Shown here: positions 31,506-38,812 of the stretch, piece after piece
How the letters are laid out: every line of letters starts with the position of its first letter
How positions within the stretch are numbered: position 1 is the stretch's first letter
Source of the DNA: a virus
DNA length: 42,852 bases
IMG/VR virus record: IMGVR_UViG_3300032069_000020
Coordinates: 1-42,852 of that record
Strand: one strand, 5' to 3'
Made by a program: the position numbers and the translations under genes
The notes under the pieces: generated by a model
Database searches by the model: none
What the model was told of the DNA's origin: nothing
What the model saw: only the letters and a program-made list of their open reading frames with translations

Positions 31506-32389
31506 TACAAGATAATACTTATTCAGAAATTGCGAAAGAAATAATGATAGCAGGATTAAATAAGTCTTCATTGGAAGTATCCAAAGATTTTGCTAGATTT
31601 ATCAATCAAGAGTTATTTAATGTTCCAGAAAAACCGGAAGAGTATAAACCGACATTTGAAGTTTTAATTCCAGAAACCGCAGTTCTTGTTAGTGGTGGAC
31701 TTGATTCGTCGGTTTTATATTTTAGAGCAATTCAAAATTATCAAAATGTAAGAGCTTACTATATAGATATTGGTCAGCCGTATAAAGATAAAGAAATGGA
31801 AGCATTGGATAGATTAGGAATAGATTTTGATTATATCAATACCGGATTATCATTTAATTCAAAACTATACTGGAAACATATTATTCCTGGTAGAAATTTT
31901 TACTTTTTGGCTTTAATAGCGGAACAAATGAGGGGTGGTGGAAGAATTTTATTTGGAGTATTAAATGGAGAAATGCCAAAAAGTGGTGGAGATAAATCAA
32001 AAAAGTTTTTAGTGAGTGTAAATAAATTATTCAAGAGGCTTCCTTATCAAGTAGTAGTAGAAACTCCACTTGAAAATGAGACAAAAACGGATTTAGTTCG
32101 GTGGTGGAAAAATAATCTTCCTCTTGAGAAATTGGATTATACAATTAGTTGTTTTGAAAAAAAAGAGGGACATTGCGGGGAATGTCAATCTTGTTTAAGA
32201 AAAGCATTAGCTTATATATCAAATGGTCTTATTTTAAAAACCGATGTAGATGTTAGAATTGGATGTAAAGAATATATTGATAAATATCTTAAAGTTTTGG
32301 GAGATGCCTTAAAGAAAAAAGATTTTAGTCATTACTCAAAAAGGAGATGTAAACAAGACCTTAGAGCGATATCTTTATTACTAAAATGA
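31502..32389 (+). CDS. queC: 7-cyano-7-deazaguanine synthase
   Basis: 295 residues; longer than the usual ~230 because of an N-terminal extension of ~50 residues. The PP-loop S64-G-G-L-D-S-S70 binds ATP. The C-terminal zinc cluster is CFEKKEGHCGECQSCLRKA (Cys near 222, 230, 233, 236). It converts CDG to preQ0 with ATP and ammonia. Coupled to folE and to the methyltransferase by ATGA overlaps. Confidence 0.93.
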   Translation: MIQDNTYSEIAKEIMIAGLNKSSLEVSKDFARFINQELFNVPEKPEEYKPTFEVLIPETAVLVSGGLDSSVLYFRAIQNYQNVRAYYIDIGQPYKDKEMEALDRLGIDFDYINTGLSFNSKLYWKHIIPGRNFYFLALIAEQMRGGGRILFGVLNGEMPKSGGDKSKKFLVSVNKLFKRLPYQVVVETPLENETKTDLVRWWKNNLPLEKLDYTISCFEKKEGHCGECQSCLRKALAYISNGLILKTDVDVRIGCKEYIDKYLKVLGDALKKKDFSHYSKRRCKQDLRAISLLLK

Positions 32390-33009
32390 ATAATGATATA
32401 CGAGAGAGAATAGATAGTGAGACTCCTGAGATTATTAAAGAATTATATTTGACTCCTTATAGACATTTTTCTTATTTATTCTGGAATATAGGATTTAAAA
32501 CAATAGTTGATTTGGGATGTGGAAATGGATTTGGAATTAATATAATGCGAAATTATTTTAAACAAGTTCTTGGAGTTGATAAAGATATGCTTCTTCAAAC
32601 ATCGGATTTTATCGTTGACGACGTTACGAATTTAAAACAAATTAAAGATAAATCTTTTGATGGAGCGTTTTGTTTTGAAGTAATTGAACATCTTAATGAA
32701 GAGGACCAAAAGAAACTTGTTAAAGAAATGAATCGGATTACAAAAATGGGATTTGTTATAGGAAGCACAAGTAAGTCAGGTCCAAATACAATCGCAGGGG
32801 TGGAAATTTTCAAAGGAAAAAGAAATTCTTATCATTTGAAAGAGTTAGATTTAGACGAATTAAAAAATTTAGTTAAGAATGAAGTTCAAGATTTAACTAT
32901 TATGGAATTTGGGTCAACATATCTTCGGGATAAAGAATTTATTAGAATAGACCCATTTATTGGACAAAAAAGATTGTTTTGTAATTATGTTATGGTATTA
33001 AAAGAATGA
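32386..33009 (+). CDS. Class I SAM-dependent methyltransferase
   Basis: 207 residues. Motif I is TIVDLGCGNGFGINIM, then LGVDKD, and FDGAFCFEVIEHLNEEDQ for motifs IV-V. No DPPY-type DNA-methylase motif is seen, so it is more like small-molecule or late-acting methyltransferases. Between queC and dpdA, it may methylate the 7-deazaguanine side chain or another product of this operon. The absence of QueF argues against a preQ1-based product unless the host supplies QueF. Confidence 0.7.
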   Translation: MNNDIRERIDSETPEIIKELYLTPYRHFSYLFWNIGFKTIVDLGCGNGFGINIMRNYFKQVLGVDKDMLLQTSDFIVDDVTNLKQIKDKSFDGAFCFEVIEHLNEEDQKKLVKEMNRITKMGFVIGSTSKSGPNTIAGVEIFKGKRNSYHLKELDLDELKNLVKNEVQDLTIMEFGSTYLRDKEFIRIDPFIGQKRLFCNYVMVLKE

Positions 33010-33800
33010 TTTTATTTTTTGCGGGGGCAGATAATAGTAAGTTTATAGATATTCTTGAAAAATGTAACGTAAAGAATATTTTGATATCTTTTTACTGGAC
33101 AAAAAACAGTGAGAATCTTAAAAAAATCGCAGATAGATTCAATGTTTTTGTAGATAGTGGTGGATATACGGCAAGAAAAATGGGAGTAAACATTGATGTT
33201 AAAAGATATGGTGAGTTTTTAAAGAAAAATAAAGATAGAATTTTTATGGCTGCAAATCTTGATGTATATGATTTGAATATAGCATTAGAAAATCAGAAAT
33301 ACTTACAACAATTTTATCCAATTATACCAGTTTTTCATTACTCGGAATATGCTAATAAAAGACAGGATTTACTTGATGAGTTTTGTAAAAATAATCAATA
33401 TATAGCTGTAGGAGGAATTGCTGGAATGAATATAGATACGAAATCGGTTATAAACTTTCTGAATTTCTGTTTTAGAACTACAATTAAATATAAAACAAAA
33501 GTTCACGGATTCGGGATAACTGCTTTGAAGTATTTAGTTGAATATCCATTTTATTCAGTAGATAGCACTTCTTGGCTTACAGGAGGTCAATATGGTCAAT
33601 TATTAAAATGGGATAGTAAGAATTTTGATATGGAAACAAGTATTCATTATAGTGACAAAGATTCATTTTTAAAACATAATTTTAATATAAATCTTATAGA
33701 AAGTTATAAAGGTCGGTTGATTCACAATGTAGGAGAATTGCTTAAATGCGAGAAGGAAATAACAAGATTGTGGGAAGAGAGAGGAATTTTATACGAGTAG
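33006..33800 (+). CDS. dpdA: DpdA-like 7-deazaguanine DNA transglycosylase
   Basis: 264 residues. A TGT-like barrel is suggested by D50-S-G-G-Y (VDSGGYTAR), AVGGIAG at 134-140, VHGFGIT at 166-172 and SVDSTSWLTGG with D186. The pair D50 and D186 corresponds to the catalytic Asp residues of tRNA-guanine transglycosylases. Next to queC/D/E and folE it should exchange guanine for preQ0 (or a derivative) in DNA, as phage DpdA proteins do. Overlaps queC-methyltransferase and HAD genes. Length is in the range of compact phage DpdA forms. Confidence 0.85.
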   Translation: MILFFAGADNSKFIDILEKCNVKNILISFYWTKNSENLKKIADRFNVFVDSGGYTARKMGVNIDVKRYGEFLKKNKDRIFMAANLDVYDLNIALENQKYLQQFYPIIPVFHYSEYANKRQDLLDEFCKNNQYIAVGGIAGMNIDTKSVINFLNFCFRTTIKYKTKVHGFGITALKYLVEYPFYSVDSTSWLTGGQYGQLLKWDSKNFDMETSIHYSDKDSFLKHNFNINLIESYKGRLIHNVGELLKCEKEITRLWEERGILYE

Positions 33801-34198
33801 GATTTGATTTAGATGGAGTATTGTGTACTGAATTTAGAAATAATTGGTTAATAAAGTTTTTTTGGAAGATTTTTCCAAAGACTTGGTCGTTTATTACTCA
33901 TTTATTCGCAAAGAAAACTGAATATTGTAATGCTGTATATTCTGGAGATTATGTTATAACAGGAAGACCAAGTAATGAATTTATTTTAACTCGTAGGCAA
34001 TTGGATAAATGGGGATTAAAAAATGTTTTACTTATTATTGATTACGACAAAAATAAACCAGATAAACAAAAAAGTATCGCATTTAAGATTGATAAAATTA
34101 AAAAACTTGGTATTGATTTGTTTTATGAAAATGATTTAGAAACAATTAAGGAGCTCAAAAAAAATACATCAACAAAAACAATTTATGTCCACAATTAA
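33746..34198 (+). CDS. HAD-superfamily phosphatase-like protein
   Basis: 150 residues, overlapping dpdA by 55 bases. The HAD nucleophile motif is G-F-D-L-D-G-V (residues ~19-25), followed by VITGRPSNEF (motif II) and KLGIDLFYENDLET (motif III/IV, with E-N-D). It could be a nucleotidase that empties a nucleotide pool or removes phosphate from a deazaguanine precursor. Substrate unknown. Confidence 0.75.
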   Translation: MREGNNKIVGRERNFIRVGFDLDGVLCTEFRNNWLIKFFWKIFPKTWSFITHLFAKKTEYCNAVYSGDYVITGRPSNEFILTRRQLDKWGLKNVLLIIDYDKNKPDKQKSIAFKIDKIKKLGIDLFYENDLETIKELKKNTSTKTIYVHN

Positions 34199-34832
34199 TA
34201 AATTCCCAACAAAAGTAATAGAAGTAGGAATTAACGAACTTGTTCCAAATAAATGGAATCCAAATGTTCAAAGTGAAAAAATTCACGAATCTGTTAAAAA
34301 ATCTATTGAGCGATACGGAATGATTAATAATTTACTTGTTAGAGAATATGTCGGGCAATATCAGATTATTGCTGGAGAGCATAGATGGCGTATTTGTAAA
34401 GAGTTAGGATATACAACACTTAAAGTGGATAACTTAGGTGAAATAAAAGATGACGACGCTAAAGCATTGACGGAGTTACTTAATACAAGTGGCGAAGATG
34501 ACCCAATTAAACAAGCTAAATTATTTAGAGAACTCCAACAAAATCATTTGTCATTATTTCCTCTTACCAATGAAGAGATAGAAAACAAAAAGAAATTGAT
34601 AGATTTTGATTTTAGTAAATATGAAAAAGAAGAAGTCGTTGAAGAAAAGCGAAATAGAGTAATGGCATTTCCTTTAAGTGAGGCGGAGTATGAAATTGTT
34701 AGACACGCCTTATCATTAACCAAAAAAGACCAAACTGCTGGTTTAATGATGATTGTAAAAGAATATTTAGAGATAAGAGAGGAAATTATGAGGTATAACA
34801 CCGAAAAACAAGGTGTGGATAACTCCTCTTGA
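34185..34832 (+). CDS. ParB/sulfiredoxin-like protein, DpdB-like candidate
   Basis: 215 residues. The ParB-like fold is shown by ELVPNKWNPNVQ, RYGMINNLLVRE and IIAGEHRWRICKELGY near residue 60-75. Bacterial dpd clusters include a ParB-related ATPase (DpdB) that works with DpdA to insert preQ0; this gene lies two genes after dpdA, so a similar role is plausible. The C-terminal half is helical (AFPLSEAEYEIVRHALSL). It could instead be a general ParB nuclease or partition-like protein. Its 3' end overlaps the next DnaA box. Confidence 0.7.
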   Translation: MSTINKFPTKVIEVGINELVPNKWNPNVQSEKIHESVKKSIERYGMINNLLVREYVGQYQIIAGEHRWRICKELGYTTLKVDNLGEIKDDDAKALTELLNTSGEDDPIKQAKLFRELQQNHLSLFPLTNEEIENKKKLIDFDFSKYEKEEVVEEKRNRVMAFPLSEAEYEIVRHALSLTKKDQTAGLMMIVKEYLEIREEIMRYNTEKQGVDNSS

Positions 34833-34857
34833 TTCTGTAAGGGTAAGCATTTATAAT
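34814..34857 (+). promoter_or_regulatory. DnaA-box promoter of the accessory region
   Basis: TGTGGATAA 34814-34822, 6-base gap, TTGATT 34829-34834, 17-base spacer, TATAAT 34852-34857. The leader to ATG 34874 is only about 10 bases and lacks a Shine-Dalgarno site. Confidence 0.75.
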
Positions 34858-34873
34858 AAAAGAAATAAATAAA

Positions 34874-35218
34874 ATGGACAGAGGACAATTCTTTAACAAA
34901 GGTCGGAAAACAATAAAAATAAAAACCAATATCAATCGGGTGTATTATGGAAGAATGAACGACTATAAAACCGCTAATGAAATAAAAATCTTTAGGAACT
35001 TCGCTCGTCGTGTTTCATTAGAAATTCGGCTTGGAAGATATGCTGAAGCAAGTATAGATTGCGGGAAGATGGCAGGGATATTAAGAACTTGGAACGATTT
35101 ATCCCTTCAAAACAGAAAAGATAATAATTTTCCGAAGAATTATCCCAGAGTGAACGGCGGCGAGTGGAAAGAAATAAAAGAAAAAATCAGAAATCTTAAA
35201 AAGGTCGGGAAAGCGTAA
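34874..35218 (+). CDS. Hypothetical basic protein
   Basis: 114 residues, rich in Lys/Arg/Asn, predicted helical (ANEIKIFRNFARRVSLEIRLG). First gene after promoter 34829. It carries an AAAGGTCG octamer near its start (34898) and another near its stop (35200). No family recognised. Confidence 0.55.
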   Translation: MDRGQFFNKGRKTIKIKTNINRVYYGRMNDYKTANEIKIFRNFARRVSLEIRLGRYAEASIDCGKMAGILRTWNDLSLQNRKDNNFPKNYPRVNGGEWKEIKEKIRNLKKVGKA

Positions 35219-35226
35219 AAGTTAAA

Positions 35227-35568
35227 ATGAAGAAAGCATTAGGATTACAATTAAGTTTCGTGTGGAAGTATAGGTGTAAGCTTCGGGCTGAAGGTAGCAA
35301 GCTTTGGGCTGAAGGCAACAAGCTTTGGGCTGAAGGCGACAAGCTTCGGGCTGAAGGTAGCAAGCTTCGGGCTGAAGGCAACAAGCTTCGGGCTGAAGGC
35401 AACAAGCTTTGGGCTGAAGGCAACAAGCTTCGGGCTGAAGGCGACAAGCTTTGGGCTGAAGCAATTATAGAAGCTTATGGGAATATCAAACTGGAATGGA
35501 AAAATTGGAGTGATGAAAAAGAAGATTATGAATGTCACCTTGAAAATGGCGAAGTTTATAAACCTTAA
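35227..35568 (+). CDS. Heptad-repeat protein (KLxAEGx repeats)
   Basis: 113 residues. Residues 18-78 are eight complete and one partial repeat of K-L-(R/W)-A-E-G-(N/S/D), encoded by 21-bp tandem DNA repeats at 35278-35463. Heptads with Leu and Ala at fixed places predict a helical bundle or coil with Trp-bearing faces. The C-terminus (DYECHLENGEVYKP) is polar. Similar KLWAEGDK repeats occur in scattered phage and bacterial proteins of unknown function. Repeat number should vary between strains. Confidence 0.7.
   Translation: MKKALGLQLSFVWKYRCKLRAEGSKLWAEGNKLWAEGDKLRAEGSKLRAEGNKLRAEGNKLWAEGNKLRAEGDKLWAEAIIEAYGNIKLEWKNWSDEKEDYECHLENGEVYKP
35278..35463 (+). repeat. 21-bp tandem repeat array inside a gene
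   Basis: Eight complete 21-base units plus one partial unit (AAGCTT(C/T)GGGCTGAAGG...). Differences between units fall at the Arg/Trp codon (CGG/TGG) and the last codon. The reverse strand is also open, because the repeat has no stops. Confidence 0.85.
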
Positions 35569-35593
35569 AGGTCGGAAAAGCGTAAAAGTTAAA

Positions 35594-35761
35594 ATGAATC
35601 CTCTAAAAATAACTATTGAAGTTCTCTACGAAGACAAAGAATATCCGATTGAAATTAAGGCAGAAAGTTTTGGCTGGGAATCGGCGCAAGAAGAATTAGG
35701 AAAACTTCAAAGGTTCGTAGAAAAGAAATTAAGCGAAGAGCCAGAGGAAGTCCCATATTAA
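35594..35761 (+). CDS. Small hypothetical protein
   Basis: 55 residues from ATG 35594; the longer open frame runs through the previous gene and is not used. The leader AAAGGTCG-GAAAAGCGTAAAAG before the start nearly repeats the one before the 35227 gene. Acidic, mixed alpha/beta (KITIEVLYEDKEYPIEIKAE). Unknown function. AAAGGTCG spans the stop. Confidence 0.5.
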   Translation: MNPLKITIEVLYEDKEYPIEIKAESFGWESAQEELGKLQRFVEKKLSEEPEEVPY

Positions 35762-35808
35762 AGGTCGTAGAAAGGGCTTATGTCCACTGCCCCCAATAAA
35801 TTAAAACT

Positions 35809-36093
35809 ATGAAAAAAGATATAGAACAATTAAAGCGAAAAGCGATTGAAGAGTTTGATAAATTTATGATTGATGAGTATGGAAAATGGAAAATTGGCAG
35901 GGCAGAAGCGAAATCTTTCCTGCTTTCCAAACTCTCCGAAATAGAAAATCTTCTTTCTCTACTTGATGAATTGGAAAAAGCGGTGAGGGAGGAAGTTATT
36001 GAGAAATTGAAGGAAATTGAAAACAATTCAGATATAAAAAATTACCAATCTCGCTGGGAACTATTAAAAGAATTCCTAACCCCCAATAAATAA
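35809..36093 (+). CDS. Coiled-coil small protein
   Basis: 94 residues, helical and highly charged (IEQLKRKAIEEFDKFMI... LLSLLDELEKAVREEVIEKLKEIENN). Start preceded by CCCCCAATAAATTAAAACT, a leader shared by genes at 36098, 38813 and others. Function unknown. Confidence 0.5.
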   Translation: MKKDIEQLKRKAIEEFDKFMIDEYGKWKIGRAEAKSFLLSKLSEIENLLSLLDELEKAVREEVIEKLKEIENNSDIKNYQSRWELLKEFLTPNK

Positions 36094-36097
36094 AACT

Positions 36098-36307
36098 ATG
36101 AAAAATACTGGTGCAATCTGTGGCGGCGTTATATCCGAAAGCCAACACCGCAAAAATATGAAAATAGATATTTGGCTTGACACGATGGCGTATGTTATGC
36201 CCGATGAACAATTCAAAGAATATCAAGATGCGCTGAAAGATGGTAGAAAGTTTATGCTTGAATACGCAGACAAACTTTTTAAGAAATATGCTCGTAGCCA
36301 AATCTAA
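36098..36307 (+). CDS. Small hypothetical protein
   Basis: 69 residues, helical, with an N-terminal MKNTGAICGGVISESQ. Preceded by the same CCCCCAATAAATAAAACT leader as its neighbour, only 4 bases after the preceding stop. No family recognised. Confidence 0.5.
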   Translation: MKNTGAICGGVISESQHRKNMKIDIWLDTMAYVMPDEQFKEYQDALKDGRKFMLEYADKLFKKYARSQI

Positions 36308-36311
36308 AACC

Positions 36312-36680
36312 ATGAAAGAAGAAATGAAAAACACCGGTTTTTTCCGCAAATCCGCCAAAGAAAATAAGCTTAAGGACATAAAAACCTGCGTGAACGGGCA
36401 CAAAATGATAGGGATTGGATTTGACGATTGTTGTCCCGAGTGTGAAGCTCGTTGGAGGCCCGCCAAACAAAATTGGGAAAAAGAGTTTGATGAGAAGTAC
36501 CACTATCAAGATGGCGTAGAGCTTCTTCTAAAATCACCGAATCATTTTCAAACTTATGATGTTACTTCTGGCATCAAATCTTTCATCTCCCAAGCCATCC
36601 AAGCGGCGAGAAAAGAAGAAAGACAAATAGCATATCAATTTCTTCGTGCAGAAGTTAAAAAAGCCCCAACAACGAAATGA
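36312..36680 (+). CDS. Zinc-binding small protein
   Basis: 122 residues from ATG 36312, 4 bases after the previous stop. Residues ~25-45 hold C-V-N-G-H...D-C-C-P-E-C, a zinc-ribbon pattern. The C-terminal part is helical and basic. Overlaps the methyltransferase by 4 bases (ATGA). Confidence 0.55.
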   Translation: MKEEMKNTGFFRKSAKENKLKDIKTCVNGHKMIGIGFDDCCPECEARWRPAKQNWEKEFDEKYHYQDGVELLLKSPNHFQTYDVTSGIKSFISQAIQAARKEERQIAYQFLRAEVKKAPTTK

Positions 36681-37267
36681 AAAAAGAAATTAAAAAAAGT
36701 ATATTCACTAACGAGCAGGAATTATTAAAAGCATTGATAGAAATTCATTGTTCCGCAGGAATTGAATTAGACCCAATGTATTTTAAGGGTAATTTTTATA
36801 AAGGAATTAAAGAACCAAAATATAAGTTTGATATTATCCCACAGGTTTTAGGAGTTAAAAAGGCAGATGCAAGGCATTTGCCAATAGATAATGAAAGCAT
36901 AGGATGCGTAATACTTGACCCCCCATTTATGTTTGGGATTCATGGAAAAACAAAAGAATATTATAGTTCGGCAACTCACGGCATTTTACAAAACCTTGAA
37001 GCATTAAAAGAATTATATCAGGACATAATAAAAGAAGCATACCGAGTTCTAAAAATAGGAGGGATACTCATTTTTAAATGCCAAGATTTTACAGATAATA
37101 AAACTACGATGACTCATTGTTTTGTATGGCAATGGGCAAGAGAGCAAGGTTTTTATGCGAAAGATTTAGCTATACTTAATTTACCCAAAAATAAGGTGGC
37201 TAATCCTAATTTAATACAACGACATTTGCGAAAAGTTCATTCTTATTTTTGGGTATTTAAAAAATGA
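36677..37267 (+). CDS. DNA N4/N6-type methyltransferase (DPPF)
   Basis: 196 residues. The catalytic motif IV is DPPF (ILDPPFMFG, residue ~84), typical of amino-methylating DNA methyltransferases; 'RHLPIDNESIGCVI' before it and 'YRVLKIGGILIFKCQDF' after it match the fold. The length is short, so the target-recognition region is small. It may protect phage DNA by base methylation alongside the 7-deazaguanine system. An orphan methylase: no nuclease partner is seen. Confidence 0.7.
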   Translation: MKKEIKKSIFTNEQELLKALIEIHCSAGIELDPMYFKGNFYKGIKEPKYKFDIIPQVLGVKKADARHLPIDNESIGCVILDPPFMFGIHGKTKEYYSSATHGILQNLEALKELYQDIIKEAYRVLKIGGILIFKCQDFTDNKTTMTHCFVWQWAREQGFYAKDLAILNLPKNKVANPNLIQRHLRKVHSYFWVFKK

Positions 37268-37272
37268 AAATA

Positions 37273-37281
37273 TGTTATAAT
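37273..37281 (+). promoter_or_regulatory. Possible extended -10 promoter
   Basis: TG-T-TATAAT: an extended -10 with TATAAT at 37276-37281 and TG two bases ahead. No -35 match is seen 17 bases upstream. It could drive the 37330 gene. Confidence 0.35.
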
Positions 37282-37288
37282 TACTTGG

Positions 37289-37810
37289 TAGTTCTTTGAA
37301 ATCTGCGGGTCAAGACGCTATACAAAACAATGACCAAAAAACAAGCGTTGAATGTGCCTGATAAGGCATATAAGCACAAGCCGAAGTTTTCAATTTCGGT
37401 CTTGAAAGAGTTTGGATATTTGTTTGACTGGTTCAAGCAAGTCAGTCGGTTCAGTAAAGTTGAAGATTTCATTTACATTTCCGACTATAAAAAAGGAGAA
37501 ATCCGATTAAAAATCTTCACAAAAGACCATACGTATCACATTTCTGCCCATTTACCGAGAAAAGATGAAAATAGAGCAGATAATGGTTATCTCGGTTGTA
37601 TTGCAGAAACTCGCAAGCCAAGGGCGGGCGAGGATTGGAACAGGGGTAACGACTTGGCTGATGGCGGATACGGCGAGAAAACTTGGCAAGAAATTAAAGA
37701 TGATATTCTTGCTTATGAATTAGTAAAGGTCGTCCGTAATTCTTCCGATAGTGGTGATTTCAGTAATTAACAATTAATAGGCGATTTTGCCCGCAGATTT
37801 TAGAGAGCTA
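37289..37810 (+). other. 21-bp RNA helix enclosing the 37330 gene
   Basis: 37289-37309 (TAGTTCTTTGAAATCTGC then GGG) pairs along its whole length with 37790-37810, using three G-T wobbles. The two arms are 480 bases apart and flank exactly one gene. Wobble pairs favour an RNA-level role. The 5' arm resembles the 5' arm of the noncoding element at 39361 (GTAGTTCTTT(G/A)AAA). Confidence 0.5.
37330..37770 (+). CDS. Hypothetical accessory protein
   Basis: 146 residues. YISDYKKGEIRLKIFTKDHTYHISAHLPR and DNGYLGCIAETRKPRAGEDWNRGNDLADG suggest a small beta-rich fold; the latter part resembles phage proteins of unknown function in early regions. It is enclosed by the inverted arms at 37289 and 37790. 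AAAGGTCG occurs near the 3' end (37725). Confidence 0.55.
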   Translation: MTKKQALNVPDKAYKHKPKFSISVLKEFGYLFDWFKQVSRFSKVEDFIYISDYKKGEIRLKIFTKDHTYHISAHLPRKDENRADNGYLGCIAETRKPRAGEDWNRGNDLADGGYGEKTWQEIKDDILAYELVKVVRNSSDSGDFSN

Positions 37811-37830
37811 ACCCCCCTCAATAAAACGAA

Positions 37831-38241
37831 ATGAAAATAAAAAGAATATATGAGCCAGTTTTCAACATCCATCTTTTGTTGATTTATGATTGTCTGGCAT
37901 TTGAAGCAGAAGATTATTTGCGTAATCTTAGCGGAATCAAAACCCGACTTGAAAAATGTACCGGTCAAACAGGAAGTTATATCATAGAAGACAGAAAAGA
38001 CAAACAAAGCCAACAAACGAGATATTATATTTATGTTGAGAAAGGTAAACTAAAGCCCGAAATTTTAGCACACGAAATATCACATCTTATATTTTTTTCA
38101 TTATTTGATGCTGGTATAAAAATTACGCAAGACACCGACGAGGTTTTTTCTTATTATTTGGAATGGTGGACTAAAAAGATAAATTCTATTCTTCTCTTCA
38201 AAAAACGAAATGAAACCCAACGAAATGAAAAAAGTAAATAA
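37831..38241 (+). CDS. Zinc metallopeptidase-like (HEISH)
   Basis: 136 residues. LAHEISHLIFFSLFDAGIKITQDTDEVFSYY contains the HExxH zinc motif followed by an acidic residue (E of DTDEV) as probable third ligand, a layout found in small phage-encoded peptidases. Its substrate is unknown; cleavage of a repressor or defence protein is possible but unproven. Confidence 0.6.
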   Translation: MKIKRIYEPVFNIHLLLIYDCLAFEAEDYLRNLSGIKTRLEKCTGQTGSYIIEDRKDKQSQQTRYYIYVEKGKLKPEILAHEISHLIFFSLFDAGIKITQDTDEVFSYYLEWWTKKINSILLFKKRNETQRNEKSK

Positions 38242-38350
38242 AAACACAAATAAGAAATTTTATCAAGAATGGTCAAGAGAGCAATTGATTAAAGAATTGT
38301 GTCGGATTAATCAGTTGTTATTAGATATGTTAAAAATCATTAAAAGATGA
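38225..38350 (+). CDS. 41-residue hypothetical protein
   Basis: ATG 38225 to TGA 38350, overlapping the peptidase by 17 bases and the next gene by 4 (ATGA). Basic N-terminus, then QLIKELCRINQLLLDMLKII, a single amphipathic helix. The couplings support translation. Confidence 0.5.
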   Translation: MKKVNKNTNKKFYQEWSREQLIKELCRINQLLLDMLKIIKR

Positions 38351-38793
38351 AAAATAAAACTATGAAAGAAGAAATAAAAAAAATAAAAGAGATACAAGAC
38401 AAAATAAACAAATTGTCTAATGAAAAATACGCGATAGAACAAAAAGAAATTGAAGATGTTCAGTATCCAAGAATAAAGGCACTTGTCGGTGTGTGTATTA
38501 AATCAGATTACGATGATGGTTATTATAGGAAAATTCTTGACTACGTTGAGAATAGGAAAAATAATACGCTTTATCTGATTTTTGAGGAGTTTCATATTAA
38601 CAAAGAAGGCGAGGCACATCTTTCCATAAGTTCCGAAGCACCTTATACGAATAAAGAATGGTGGGGAACAGAAATACCTCTTTATGGATATTCAAAAATA
38701 ACAGAACAAGAATATCAAAGAGAAAAAATAAGAATGTTTGGCGAGTTGGCACTACAAGATAAGTTAAGAAAGTTTTTATTAAAAGGTAAATAA
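38347..38793 (+). CDS. Hypothetical accessory protein
   Basis: 148 residues from 38347; ATG 38362, with the usual AAAACT leader, is an equally likely start. The N-terminus is coiled coil (EEIKKIKEIQDKINKL), the rest beta-rich (YYRKILDYVENRKNNTLYLIFEEFHI). No family recognised. Confidence 0.5.
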   Translation: MKNKTMKEEIKKIKEIQDKINKLSNEKYAIEQKEIEDVQYPRIKALVGVCIKSDYDDGYYRKILDYVENRKNNTLYLIFEEFHINKEGEAHLSISSEAPYTNKEWWGTEIPLYGYSKITEQEYQREKIRMFGELALQDKLRKFLLKGK

Positions 38794-38812
38794 TTCCCCA
38801 ATAAATAAAACT

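Noticed and set aside
35196-35538. Three ORFs on the - strand of the repeat gene (QPEAC, SPKLVAF, SARSLLP repeats)
   Set aside because: All are shadows of the 21-bp tandem repeat, which lacks stops in every frame.
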